In this document: positions 44,101 through 52,035 of the stretch, one piece after another
How positions within the stretch are numbered: the first letter of the stretch is position 1
Layout of the letters: each line of letters starts with the position of its first letter
DNA from: Desulfurivibrio dismutans
GTDB lineage: Bacteria > Desulfobacterota > Desulfobulbia > Desulfobulbales > Desulfurivibrionaceae
Direction: 5' to 3'
Length of the DNA stretch: 64,000 bases
NCBI RefSeq assembly: GCF_029210385.1
Contig: NZ_JARGDQ010000006.1
Span: 124,001 to 188,000 of the forward strand
The notes under the pieces: model-generated
Database searches by the model: none
What the model was told of the DNA's origin: nothing
What the model saw: only the letters and a program-made list of their open reading frames with translations
Made by a program: the position numbers and the translations under genes

Positions 44101-45262
44101 CCTTGATGGGCGATGCCATGAGCAGAAACTGCACCCCTTCAGTCTCGGCCTCTCGAATATTGCGCTGGTTGGCGGGCATTTCGGTCTTGGCCCGGGGATA
44201 GACCACGGTGACCTCTTCAGCGCCGCGCCGCAACAGGGAACGGGCCGCCTCCATGGCAGTGTTGCCGCCGCCGATCACCGCCGCCCGCTTGCCGTAATCG
44301 GCAGGACTCCCTTCGTTGACCTGGCGCAGCAGCTTCAGGGCGGGAATAACTCCGGGCAGAGCGCCGCCGTCGATGTTCAGGGGCTCATCATAATTGGCTC
44401 CCACGGTCAGCAGGATGGCCCCGAAACCCTGCTGCTGCAGGCTTTCCAGGGTAAAATCACGTCCCCAGCGCTGACCCAGGCGCACCGAAATACCCAGGCG
44501 CAGGATGGTGCTGATTTCATAATCCAGCACATTATCGGGAATCTTGTAACGGGGTAGCCCGTAACGGAGCATGCCGCCCAGCTTGGGGGCCGCTTCAAAA
44601 ACCGTCACGTCATGGCCCTTCCGGGCCAGGTAGTAAGCCCCGGTCAGGCCGGAGGGGCCGCCGCCGATGATCGCCACCTTCTTGCCGGTGGGCGAGTCGG
44701 CTTTAAGTTTGAGATCAACCTTGTTGGTCATGCACCAGTCGGCGACAAAGCGCTTGAGGTGGTTGATGGAAACCGGATCATCCACCAGCAGCCGGCGGCA
44801 ACGGGTTTCGCAAAAGCGGGGACAGACCCGGCCGACGGAAAAGGGAAAGGGGTTGCGCTCCATCACCAGGCGCACCGCCTCCGCGTACTGACCCTTGGCC
44901 ACATGGGCGATGTAACCCTGGACATTGATCTGGCCGGGACAGGTCAGGTTGCAGGGCGCCTTACAGTCGCCGAAGTGTGTCTCGGCCAGCACCGCCAGCC
45001 GCTCCTTACGGTGCGCCACCAGCTCCTTGCTCTCGGTGTCGACCTCCATACCGGCAGCCACCGGGGTGGCACAGGCCCGCACCGGTTCAGCCAAACCGGC
45101 CACTTCCACCCGGCACAGCTCGCAGGGCACCTCCGAGGATTTCCCCTCCACGGAACAAAGGGTGGGAATATGAATACCGGCGGCCTTGGCGGCGGCCAGG
45201 ATGGTACTCCCCTCCCCCGCCGTCACCGCCCGCCCGTTGATCTGCAAATTAATTTCACTCAT
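41144..45262 (-). CDS. fdhA: Formate dehydrogenase alpha subunit fused to GltD-like FAD/Fe-S module, selenocysteine-containing
   Basis: 1372 residues with Sec at residue 828 (UGA 42779-42781). Domains in order: NuoG-type [2Fe-2S] ferredoxin 1-80; Cys-rich GltD-like linker domain near 95-190 (CKAPCNLTCPGQINVQGYI); FAD/NAD(P) oxidoreductase 190-500 with IGGGPSGLTGAYYLARKG and VIGGGNTAMEAARSLLRRG; ferredoxins near 620-690 (CIYCRNCANSCEY, CVSCGKCVDNCSTGAL); then the molybdopterin/tungstopterin enzyme with CPYCGAGCQ near 710 and DHCARL-Sec-HAPTVASLA. Sec is the metal ligand in FdhA. It would couple formate or CO2 to NAD(P)H and, via MvhD, to HdrA. The C-terminal residues lie in palindrome D. Weak ribosome site. 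Confidence 0.93.
42746..42781 (-). promoter_or_regulatory. UGA-Sec codon and SECIS hairpin in fdhA
   Basis: Eleven bases after the UGA lies GGTGGCCAGTCTGGCCATCACC without its last bases unpaired: TGGCCA/TGGCCA flank a GTC loop, with GGTG/CACC below. The codons around it (UGA CAC GC...) and the AGUCU apex closely resemble the known E. coli fdhF SECIS (apex AGGUCU). Confidence 0.75.
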
Positions 45263-45351
45263 GATAGGTCGCCAATATGCTCAATAGGGTTGCAAGCAAG
45301 TTCTAATAAAAAAGCTCAAAGTTATAACCCGGCCCTCCCGCCAAACAGGAG

Positions 45352-45459
45352 GTAAATGTTCAGCAGTGCTGCAGATTCGGGCAAGCGGTCCGGCGCCGCG
45401 TACCCCAGGTACGCAAGCCGGGCCGATCGCCCGAAGATGCGGTACTGCTGGACATTTAC
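45352..45459. repeat. Palindromic element copy E, acsC-fdhA junction
   Basis: 108 bases. Outer arms GTAAATGTTCAGCAGT and the complement of GTAAATGTCCAGCAGT; core with CGGCGCCGCGTACC and GGTACGCAAGCCGGGCCGAT. The arm abuts the acsC stop codon (TAG at 45459-45461). The fdhA start lies upstream of acsC's far side, 89 bases beyond the element's other end. Confidence 0.87.
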
Positions 45460-46808
45460 TAAGCTTTCCATTCCTTGAGGAAAGCTGGCAGATGCCCGGC
45501 CTCCCGGGGTCCGATGGTGATCTTCCAATCGGGCAGTTCCTCTTCCAGCTCACCCTTCATGGAGGCCAGATATCCGGGGATAATCAACTCCCGGTGCTTG
45601 ACCTTGTCCATGATGCCCGATTTCTTCATGAACTGGGCGATCATGTCGGCCCCGAACTTGCCGGCGGCCCAGGCGGTGAGCACGCTCAAACCCTCGGTGT
45701 CCTTGATCAGCAGCCAGGAAGGCACCTTGCTGCCTTCGATCTCGCCGGAGACGATGAAGTAGGTCAGCGAGAAGTTGCAGGTGATCAGCACCGGGGAGTC
45801 CTCGCCGGGGCCGTTGACCGGGTAGATGTCTTCCTGGACCACCATGGGCCGCTGCGGGTCGGTGAAGATGTTGAGCCGTTCCAGCAGCAAGGGAAACAGG
45901 GTGTCGCCCTGGAGGTCGGAAAGCACCACGATCCCGGCGTACTTGGCGATCAGCACCGAGGCCACCATGGCCTCCAGCATGGAATCGTCGGTGATCTCGC
46001 AGGGGAAGGCAATGGTGGGAAAGCCCAGCGGCTTGTACTTGGTCTTGATCGCCGACCGGCGGGCCACCACGCTGTCTTCAAAGGCGGCCTTGACGGTCCG
46101 GGCGCCGGTGTCCAGCACCAGATCCTTGAGCCCGGCTGATTGCAGCTTTTCGCTGATCTCCACGGTTTCATCAAGACTGGCGGCCTTGATGCCCACCGGG
46201 CAGCCGCACTCCTGACCGATCTTGGCAAAGGCGTCGGCGTTGCCGGGGTTGGCGCCAAAGAGCAGGGGCTTGCGGTCGCCACATTCCTTGGCGGCGGCGG
46301 CCAGGGTGTCGGCGTTGTCACTGATCAGGATCAGCACCGCGTCGTCACAGGTATCCAGCACCTTTTTGGTCAGGGCGGTGAAGGCGGCGGCATCGCCGCT
46401 GGCGTCCTTGACCGCCACCATGTCGGCCTTGAGCATCACCCCCACCCGCTCGTAGCGCAGGGACTTGAAGCGCTCCAGGCGGCCGGCCACTTCATCATCG
46501 CCCTGTTCGGTGGTAACCAGCACGGCAATGCCGGTGGGGTTTTCAAAGCGTTTTTCATGGCGGAACAGACAGGTCTCACCGCCGATGGTGTAAACATGCT
46601 CGCCGCCACCCAGCTTGATGGTGCGAATCGGCGGGGCCGATGCTTCCCCGATCTGCTCCTTGACCTCGTCGCTGACGTAGGGGCATTCACCGATTTCGGT
46701 CTGCCCGGCGGCCACCTTCATGGCAAAGGCCAGGCAGGTGGGAATACCACATTCCCCGCAGTTCTTCTTGGGGAGCATCTTGAGAATCTGAATTCCCGTT
46801 AAAGCCAT
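45459..46808 (-). CDS. acsC: Corrinoid iron-sulfur protein large subunit (acetyl-CoA synthase complex gamma)
   Basis: 449 residues. With AcsD it forms the CFeSP, which carries the methyl group on cobalt from methyl-tetrahydrofolate to acetyl-CoA synthase. The N-terminal [4Fe-4S] site is clear: MALTGIQILKMLPKKNCGECGIPTCLAFAMKV, then GECPYVSD, giving four Cys. The TIM-barrel body and the B12-binding C-terminus (FSLTYFIVSGEIEGSKVPSWLLIKDTEGLSVLTAWAAGKF) follow. ATG with AAGGAGG ten bases upstream. 117 bases downstream of acsB, in the same orientation. Confidence 0.96.
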   Translation of the reverse strand: MALTGIQILKMLPKKNCGECGIPTCLAFAMKVAAGQTEIGECPYVSDEVKEQIGEASAPPIRTIKLGGGEHVYTIGGETCLFRHEKRFENPTGIAVLVTTEQGDDEVAGRLERFKSLRYERVGVMLKADMVAVKDASGDAAAFTALTKKVLDTCDDAVLILISDNADTLAAAAKECGDRKPLLFGANPGNADAFAKIGQECGCPVGIKAASLDETVEISEKLQSAGLKDLVLDTGARTVKAAFEDSVVARRSAIKTKYKPLGFPTIAFPCEITDDSMLEAMVASVLIAKYAGIVVLSDLQGDTLFPLLLERLNIFTDPQRPMVVQEDIYPVNGPGEDSPVLITCNFSLTYFIVSGEIEGSKVPSWLLIKDTEGLSVLTAWAAGKFGADMIAQFMKKSGIMDKVKHRELIIPGYLASMKGELEEELPDWKITIGPREAGHLPAFLKEWKA

Positions 46809-46925
46809 TGTCCGTTCCTCCTTGGCAGAAGACCAAAAAGCCGCAGGCAGGGGGAGGGTTCACCCCGAAAGCCGGCTCAAGATCCTCATGGTTTAACTAT
46901 TTCCAAATATTTTCTATTAGCTAAC

Positions 46926-49130
46926 TTATACAACCGATTCCATTTCCAGGGCCGGGTGATTGACACTCTTGAGGAATTCCAGAATCTCTTCCTCGGTAGT
47001 GCCGTTTTCCTCGGTGGCGATCTTGTCGTAGAATCCCGGCATCCCCACGGCTTCCGCCCGCTCGACGAGCTTGTCCTTGATCTCTTCCTTGAGCATCTTG
47101 GGCAGCCAGACCAGCCGTGAGAGCCCTCCTTCCGCCAGGAAGAGCTTGGGGCTGGTCAGGTAATGCTTGGAAACCCCCATGAAGCCGGGGGTCTGGGCGC
47201 CGCCGCCGGCCATGCCGGCTAAAGTGGTGAATTTCATGCCAGAGGGGGTCATGCCCATGTAGTCGCGGTTGACCACCATGATCCCGTTGCACTGGGGCAG
47301 CATGGCGGCGATGGCCTCGAAGCAGCCGCAGGCGGTCATGGGGCTGTTCATCAGGGAATAGCAGGCCAAGTCGGTGACCGCCCCCCGGGAGGCCTGGTTG
47401 ACAAAGTCATTGATGCCCTGGAAGATGCCCAGGTCGGAATCCAGGCAGTCACCTTTGGGGATGGGCTGGTTGGGGCCGGTGGGGTTGATCTGATAGGAGG
47501 CCTTGCCGTCCAGCCAGTTGTAGGCGCCGCACATGCCGATCCGCTCGGGGGTAATGATACAGACATGACTGGGGGCGAACGACTGACAGAGGGTGCAGGA
47601 GTAGAAAACTTCCTCGGTCTCGTCGGTCATGCTGCCCAGGCGCTCATCCCGGCTCTCGTAGACGTTCTTGGCCAGGTCCACGACCTCGTCCACCTTTTCC
47701 TGGGTGGTGTAGATCTTGACCTGGATCTTGTCGACGATGGCTCCAAACTCCTGGTGCAGCTTGCCGTGCAGCACCTTGCCGATGTGGGACAGGGAAAAAC
47801 CTTTTTCCACCGCCGCCTTACCGATACGCAGCCACATGATATCCCGCTGGCCCATGTGCATCAGGCCCTGGATGTAGTTGATCAGGTGATGGAACTGCCG
47901 CTCCAGGATGGGCTCGTAGTCGGACTGCATCTCCCGGCCGGCCACTTCCACCAGGATGGCCAGGGGCAGGTTCTGGCCTTGTTCGATCTCCTGGATGTCC
48001 GGCCCTTCCACGATGATCTTGCCGTCTTCCACCTCTTCCATCTCTTTCGAGATCAGCACCTCCACCCCGGTGGTGCGGCCGCCGCCGCATTCCATGAACA
48101 GATCGTCCTTGCGGATCCGCTCGCCTTCAAAGGCGGGGCCGAAGGACATGGGGATGTCGATCTTGGTGACACTCACTTTCAGACCGCGCACCTCGATGGC
48201 CTTCTGGACGATCTCCTCGTGGGGCACCTGGCTGACCACGTGCTCGTAGGTACAGATGCCGGTGGGCAGCACCTGGGGGATATCGTAGTCGGAGATGGTG
48301 GGAAAGCCCCAGTTGATGGCGCCGGCGGCATTGGCGTACCACTCGTCGGAAACCGGGCCGAAGGCCATGACGAAGGCGAAGGTCCGGTCCTTGTTGTAGA
48401 TCAGGTTGCCCTTGTAATCGCCGGGTTTGATGCCGCCGAAGGCCATGGCCACCCGGCAGGCGAAACCGATGGCGAAAACCGCCGTGGTGTAGCTGCGACC
48501 AAAAGGTACCAGACGGGTACCCCAGCCGATCTGCACATCCTGCTTGACCAGCTGTTCGGGCATGCTGATGCCGTTGGTCTGATCATGCATGAAGATGTAG
48601 AGGTTCTTTTCCTGCAGCTCCAGCGCTATCTTGCTGGCCATCTCGGGATCGGCGGGTGAGCCCATGATAGCGGCAAAACCAGGGGCGGTGCCGTCGACGA
48701 ACTCCACCCCGCGTTTACGGAAGATCACGTCGTCGGCCGCACCCAGCCAGATATTTTCGGCCAGGGGGTCTTCGGTCTTGGTATAGAACTCGGGTTCTTC
48801 CAGATAACGGACGGCCTCGAGCATCTCTTCGGCGAAAAAGGTGGCCATGCCGGCATCCAGCGCCGGGGCCAGGTAGGGCAGCCAGAGGTTGTCGCTGACC
48901 TGTTCCGGCAGCAGCTTGCGGCATTCGGTGAAAATATCCCCCATGTCGCCCAGTCTTTCCACCTTGGCCCCCAGCATGCTGTAGATGATGGGCAGAAAGT
49001 AGGCGGTGTTGGGAAAGGCCACCTCCTGCTCGGGACCGTACTTCTTGAGGGCCGCCTGGTAACGTTCCTCGGCCATGTCGACGATCTTGTGGGCGCCCCG
49101 GATGGCGGCGGAACAGATGATCTTGGACAT
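46926..49130 (-). CDS. acsB: Acetyl-CoA synthase (CO dehydrogenase/acetyl-CoA synthase alpha/beta, A-cluster enzyme)
   Basis: 734 residues, the bacterial full-length form (about 729), which includes the N-terminal domain that docks CO dehydrogenase. It joins CO, the CFeSP methyl group and CoA into acetyl-CoA. A-cluster ligands are visible: CTLCQSFAPSHVC and then RIGMCGAYNWLDGKAS near residues 505-530, and ACGCFEAIAAM near residue 600, whose CGC binds the two nickel atoms. ATG with AAGGAGAAG upstream. It follows the metF-acsD gene across palindrome F. All key residues appear intact. Confidence 0.97.
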   Translation of the reverse strand: MSKIICSAAIRGAHKIVDMAEERYQAALKKYGPEQEVAFPNTAYFLPIIYSMLGAKVERLGDMGDIFTECRKLLPEQVSDNLWLPYLAPALDAGMATFFAEEMLEAVRYLEEPEFYTKTEDPLAENIWLGAADDVIFRKRGVEFVDGTAPGFAAIMGSPADPEMASKIALELQEKNLYIFMHDQTNGISMPEQLVKQDVQIGWGTRLVPFGRSYTTAVFAIGFACRVAMAFGGIKPGDYKGNLIYNKDRTFAFVMAFGPVSDEWYANAAGAINWGFPTISDYDIPQVLPTGICTYEHVVSQVPHEEIVQKAIEVRGLKVSVTKIDIPMSFGPAFEGERIRKDDLFMECGGGRTTGVEVLISKEMEEVEDGKIIVEGPDIQEIEQGQNLPLAILVEVAGREMQSDYEPILERQFHHLINYIQGLMHMGQRDIMWLRIGKAAVEKGFSLSHIGKVLHGKLHQEFGAIVDKIQVKIYTTQEKVDEVVDLAKNVYESRDERLGSMTDETEEVFYSCTLCQSFAPSHVCIITPERIGMCGAYNWLDGKASYQINPTGPNQPIPKGDCLDSDLGIFQGINDFVNQASRGAVTDLACYSLMNSPMTACGCFEAIAAMLPQCNGIMVVNRDYMGMTPSGMKFTTLAGMAGGGAQTPGFMGVSKHYLTSPKLFLAEGGLSRLVWLPKMLKEEIKDKLVERAEAVGMPGFYDKIATEENGTTEEEILEFLKSVNHPALEMESVV

Positions 49131-49208
49131 TGATCTTCTCCTTAATTTTTTTAAAACAAACTCGGCGATTTACCGTTATTATACTGCGCCAGATAAATTT
49201 AACGAGCC

Positions 49209-49312
49209 GTAAACGTGCAGCCGTGCCGCATCTTCGGGCAAGCAGCCAGGTGCCGCGTACACCCTGTACGCAAGCCTGGCCGCCCGAAGATGCGGCGCTG
49301 CTGAACGTTTAC
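49209..49312. repeat. Palindromic element copy F, acsD-acsB junction
   Basis: 104 bases. Outer arms GTAAACGTGCAGCCGTGCCG and the complement of GTAAACGTTCAGCAGCGCCG. The inner arms CATCTTCGGGC...AGCC and the central GCGTAC-ACCCT-GTACGC complete the hairpin. It begins two bases after the metF-acsD stop and ends 79 bases before the acsB start. Confidence 0.88.
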
Positions 49313-49314
49313 AT

Positions 49315-52011
49315 TTATCCCATCAGGCCCTTGATCAGTGACCTGGTCAGGGCAATGGCCCTGGGGTGCCGCATGATCAGGGTTTCGCCGCCGGCCATCA
49401 GCATGCAGGAGGCGGTAATGGCCTCCATCAGCACGCCGCGGTTTTCCGCATCACCCAGCATCTCGTCGCTGGGCAGGCGGCATTCCTTGGCCTTCCAGAC
49501 CTCACGACCCAGGTTACAGATAAAGGGCACCTGCAGTTTTTCATCCTTCTGGGTCAGGGCGGCCAGGCGAATCCGCTCCATGACCGAATAAGAATACTCA
49601 ATGCCGTAACCCAAGGCCCCGATGGAGGGATCGATAAGCACGTTGTTCAGCGACACCCCGAGGTTTTCCAGCAGGATATTGAGCTGCTTGGCCAGGTTGA
49701 CGTCGATGGGTGAGGAGGCCACCATGGGATGGCCAAACGCCATGGCGGTGGCGCCCAGGGAACGGTAGTTGCTGTCGTCCAGCGGCGCCAGGCAAACCTT
49801 TTTGTCGCCGATGATGGAGGTAACCTCCCGCAGGGTTTCGGTGTCCTTTTCGGCATTGCCGCAACCCCAGACGATAATCGGCACATCCACCGCCGCCACC
49901 ACTTCGGCGGCGATTTTGGCCGCCTCGGAGGCGGGACGGTTCAGGCCGTTGGGGTCGGTGCCCACCAGGGAGATGCAGATGGCCTCGGCCTGGTAATCGT
50001 TGACGCATTTCTGGGCCCAGGCCACCGGGTTGTCCATTACTCCCTCGAAATGGCGGGTCAGGCTGGCCGGCCATTCCTCGGGCTTGATGTCCAGGATGTC
50101 CATGGCGATCAGCGGCGGATGCTCCAGCTTGCCTTCAAAGAGATGGAACGGCAGGGCGTTGGTGCCGCCCACGGTGACGCTCTTGTCCCCGTTGCCCAGG
50201 GTCACTTCCCGAATGGCGCCGCTGTACTCCTGGGTGTAACCGGCGGCGGGCACCTTGCTGCCCCGCTGGGCCAGGGTGCTCTGCTCGACGGCCAGTTCAC
50301 CCACCGCCAGGTCGGCGGGAGCACCACTCTTGGCGGGGGCGGACTTGGCGGCCGGAGCCTCAGCCGCCGGGGCGGGAGCCGGTTTGCTTTCAGCCTTGGC
50401 GGCCTCGGCCTTCTTGGCCTCTTCCGCCGCTTTGGCCTCGGCTGCTTTCTTGGCCTCGGCCGCCTTTTGGGCTTCTTCGGCGGCCTTGGCTTCCGCCCGG
50501 GCCTTGGCTTCGGCGGCCTTTTTGGCCTCTTCCGCCGCCTTGGCCTCGGCCGCTTTCTTGGCCTCTTCCGCTTTTTGGGCTTCCCCAGCCTGGCGGGCGG
50601 CGTCATCCGCCGCCGGAGCAGCGGGCGCAGTCGGCGCGGCAGCGGGGGCCGCAGTCGCCCCGGCCGCGCCACCAGCGCCTTGAACCGAAGCCGGTTCCCG
50701 TTTCAAGACCGCCTCGGCGCCGGCAAACTGGGCCAGGGCGTCAAACTGGTCGTCGGACAGGTTGAAGGCCTTTTTCAGGGCCGCCAGCCCTTGGCGGACG
50801 GACTCCAGGGCCATTTGACGTTCTCTTTCATTCATTTCATCTTCTCCCGCTTCCGCTGATTGAGCATGGATCTGGTCACTGGTATCGGTGGCCGCAGCCG
50901 CGGCCGGGGCTTGGGCCCGCAGCCGGGACGCCTCTTGCCGGGCAGCGGCGATAATCTTCTCGGCTTCAAGGCGGGCGGCGGCCAGTTCGGTCTCACCGGC
51001 GCCGGCGGCTGACGTTTCAGCGGCAACCGTCACCGTTTCCGGCGTCGGCGCGACGGCCGAAGCCGGCTCCGCCTCGGGCACTGCGGGCCGCTGCTCAAGC
51101 CCCGCCCGCTGGACGATCTCCGCCACCGCCTCTTCCCACTCGATGGCCATCACGTGCACCCCGGCCACCCCCTTGATCTCGCGGCACTGCTGGATGATGT
51201 CGACGCAGATGTTGATCCCTTCGTCTTCCTTATCCTTGGCGCCCTGCAACCGTTTGATCACCTCGTCGGGAACATCCAGACCGGGGACGAAATTCTTCAT
51301 GTAGCGGGCCATGCCCACGGAACGGGGCGGGGTCACCCCGGCCAGGATATAGACCTTCTCATCCAGGCCCAGGTCCCGCACCGCCGCCATGAAGGCGGCG
51401 AAACGCTCCATGTTGTAGATGATCTGGGTCTGGACGAAGTCGGCGCCGTTGGTCACCTTCTTGCCCAGCCGGGCGGCCCGGGCCGCTTCATTGGGGCCGG
51501 CAAAGGGGTTGGCGGCGCAGCCCAGAAACAGGCGGGGCTCGTGGGCCTTGATGGCCTCACCGCACTGAAATTTTTGCTCATCCCGCAGATCCCGCATCAT
51601 GCCCAAAAGCTGGATGGAGTCCATGTCAAAGACTCCCTTGGCGCCGGGATGATTACCGAATTTCTGGTGATCGCCGGTGAGGCAGAGCAGGTTCTTGAGC
51701 CCCAGGGCCGAGGCCCCGAGAATATCACTCTGCATGGCCAGGCGGTTGCGGTCCCGGCAGGTCATCTGAATTACCGGTTCCACCCCCTCGGCCTGCACCA
51801 GCAGCCCGGCCCCGATGCTGGACATGCGGACAATGGCGGTCTGGCAGTCGGTGATATTGACCGCGTCCACCCGGCCCTTGAGCAGCCGCGCCTTCTTGCG
51901 CACCACCTCCGGGTCGGCGCTCTTGGGCGGCCCCAGTTCCCCGGTGACGGCAAAGGCCCCGGACTTGAGCACCCGCTCCAGCCGACTGCCGGCTTTCATC
52001 GCTGTTTCCAT
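49315..52011 (-). CDS. Methylene-THF reductase fused to CFeSP small subunit (MetF-linker-AcsD)
   Basis: 898 residues from ATG 52011, which has GGAAGGA 7 bases upstream; ATG 52035, directly after the cooS stop, is the alternative. Residues about 10-300 are a MetF TIM barrel (FAVTGELGPPKSADPE, NLLCLTGDHQKFGNHPGAKGVFDMDS). Residues about 310-590 are an Ala/Glu/Lys-rich linker with AEEAKKAAEAKA repeats. Residues about 590-898 are AcsD (LEHPPLIAMDILDIKPEEWP, NVLIDPSIGALGYGIEYSYS). It reduces methylene- to methyl-THF and supplies the CFeSP small subunit. An internal ATG at 50835 with GGGAG eight bases before it could also make free AcsD. No MetV zinc partner is adjacent. Confidence 0.9.
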   Translation of the reverse strand: METAMKAGSRLERVLKSGAFAVTGELGPPKSADPEVVRKKARLLKGRVDAVNITDCQTAIVRMSSIGAGLLVQAEGVEPVIQMTCRDRNRLAMQSDILGASALGLKNLLCLTGDHQKFGNHPGAKGVFDMDSIQLLGMMRDLRDEQKFQCGEAIKAHEPRLFLGCAANPFAGPNEAARAARLGKKVTNGADFVQTQIIYNMERFAAFMAAVRDLGLDEKVYILAGVTPPRSVGMARYMKNFVPGLDVPDEVIKRLQGAKDKEDEGINICVDIIQQCREIKGVAGVHVMAIEWEEAVAEIVQRAGLEQRPAVPEAEPASAVAPTPETVTVAAETSAAGAGETELAAARLEAEKIIAAARQEASRLRAQAPAAAAATDTSDQIHAQSAEAGEDEMNERERQMALESVRQGLAALKKAFNLSDDQFDALAQFAGAEAVLKREPASVQGAGGAAGATAAPAAAPTAPAAPAADDAARQAGEAQKAEEAKKAAEAKAAEEAKKAAEAKARAEAKAAEEAQKAAEAKKAAEAKAAEEAKKAEAAKAESKPAPAPAAEAPAAKSAPAKSGAPADLAVGELAVEQSTLAQRGSKVPAAGYTQEYSGAIREVTLGNGDKSVTVGGTNALPFHLFEGKLEHPPLIAMDILDIKPEEWPASLTRHFEGVMDNPVAWAQKCVNDYQAEAICISLVGTDPNGLNRPASEAAKIAAEVVAAVDVPIIVWGCGNAEKDTETLREVTSIIGDKKVCLAPLDDSNYRSLGATAMAFGHPMVASSPIDVNLAKQLNILLENLGVSLNNVLIDPSIGALGYGIEYSYSVMERIRLAALTQKDEKLQVPFICNLGREVWKAKECRLPSDEMLGDAENRGVLMEAITASCMLMAGGETLIMRHPRAIALTRSLIKGLMG

Positions 52012-52035
52012 ATCGATCCTTCCGTTTGCAGACAT

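Noticed and set aside
50380-50600. Ala/Lys/Glu-rich repeat in metF-acsD as a tandem DNA repeat or assembly artefact
   Set aside because: Imperfect at DNA level and open throughout; fits a helical linker of TolA-like composition.
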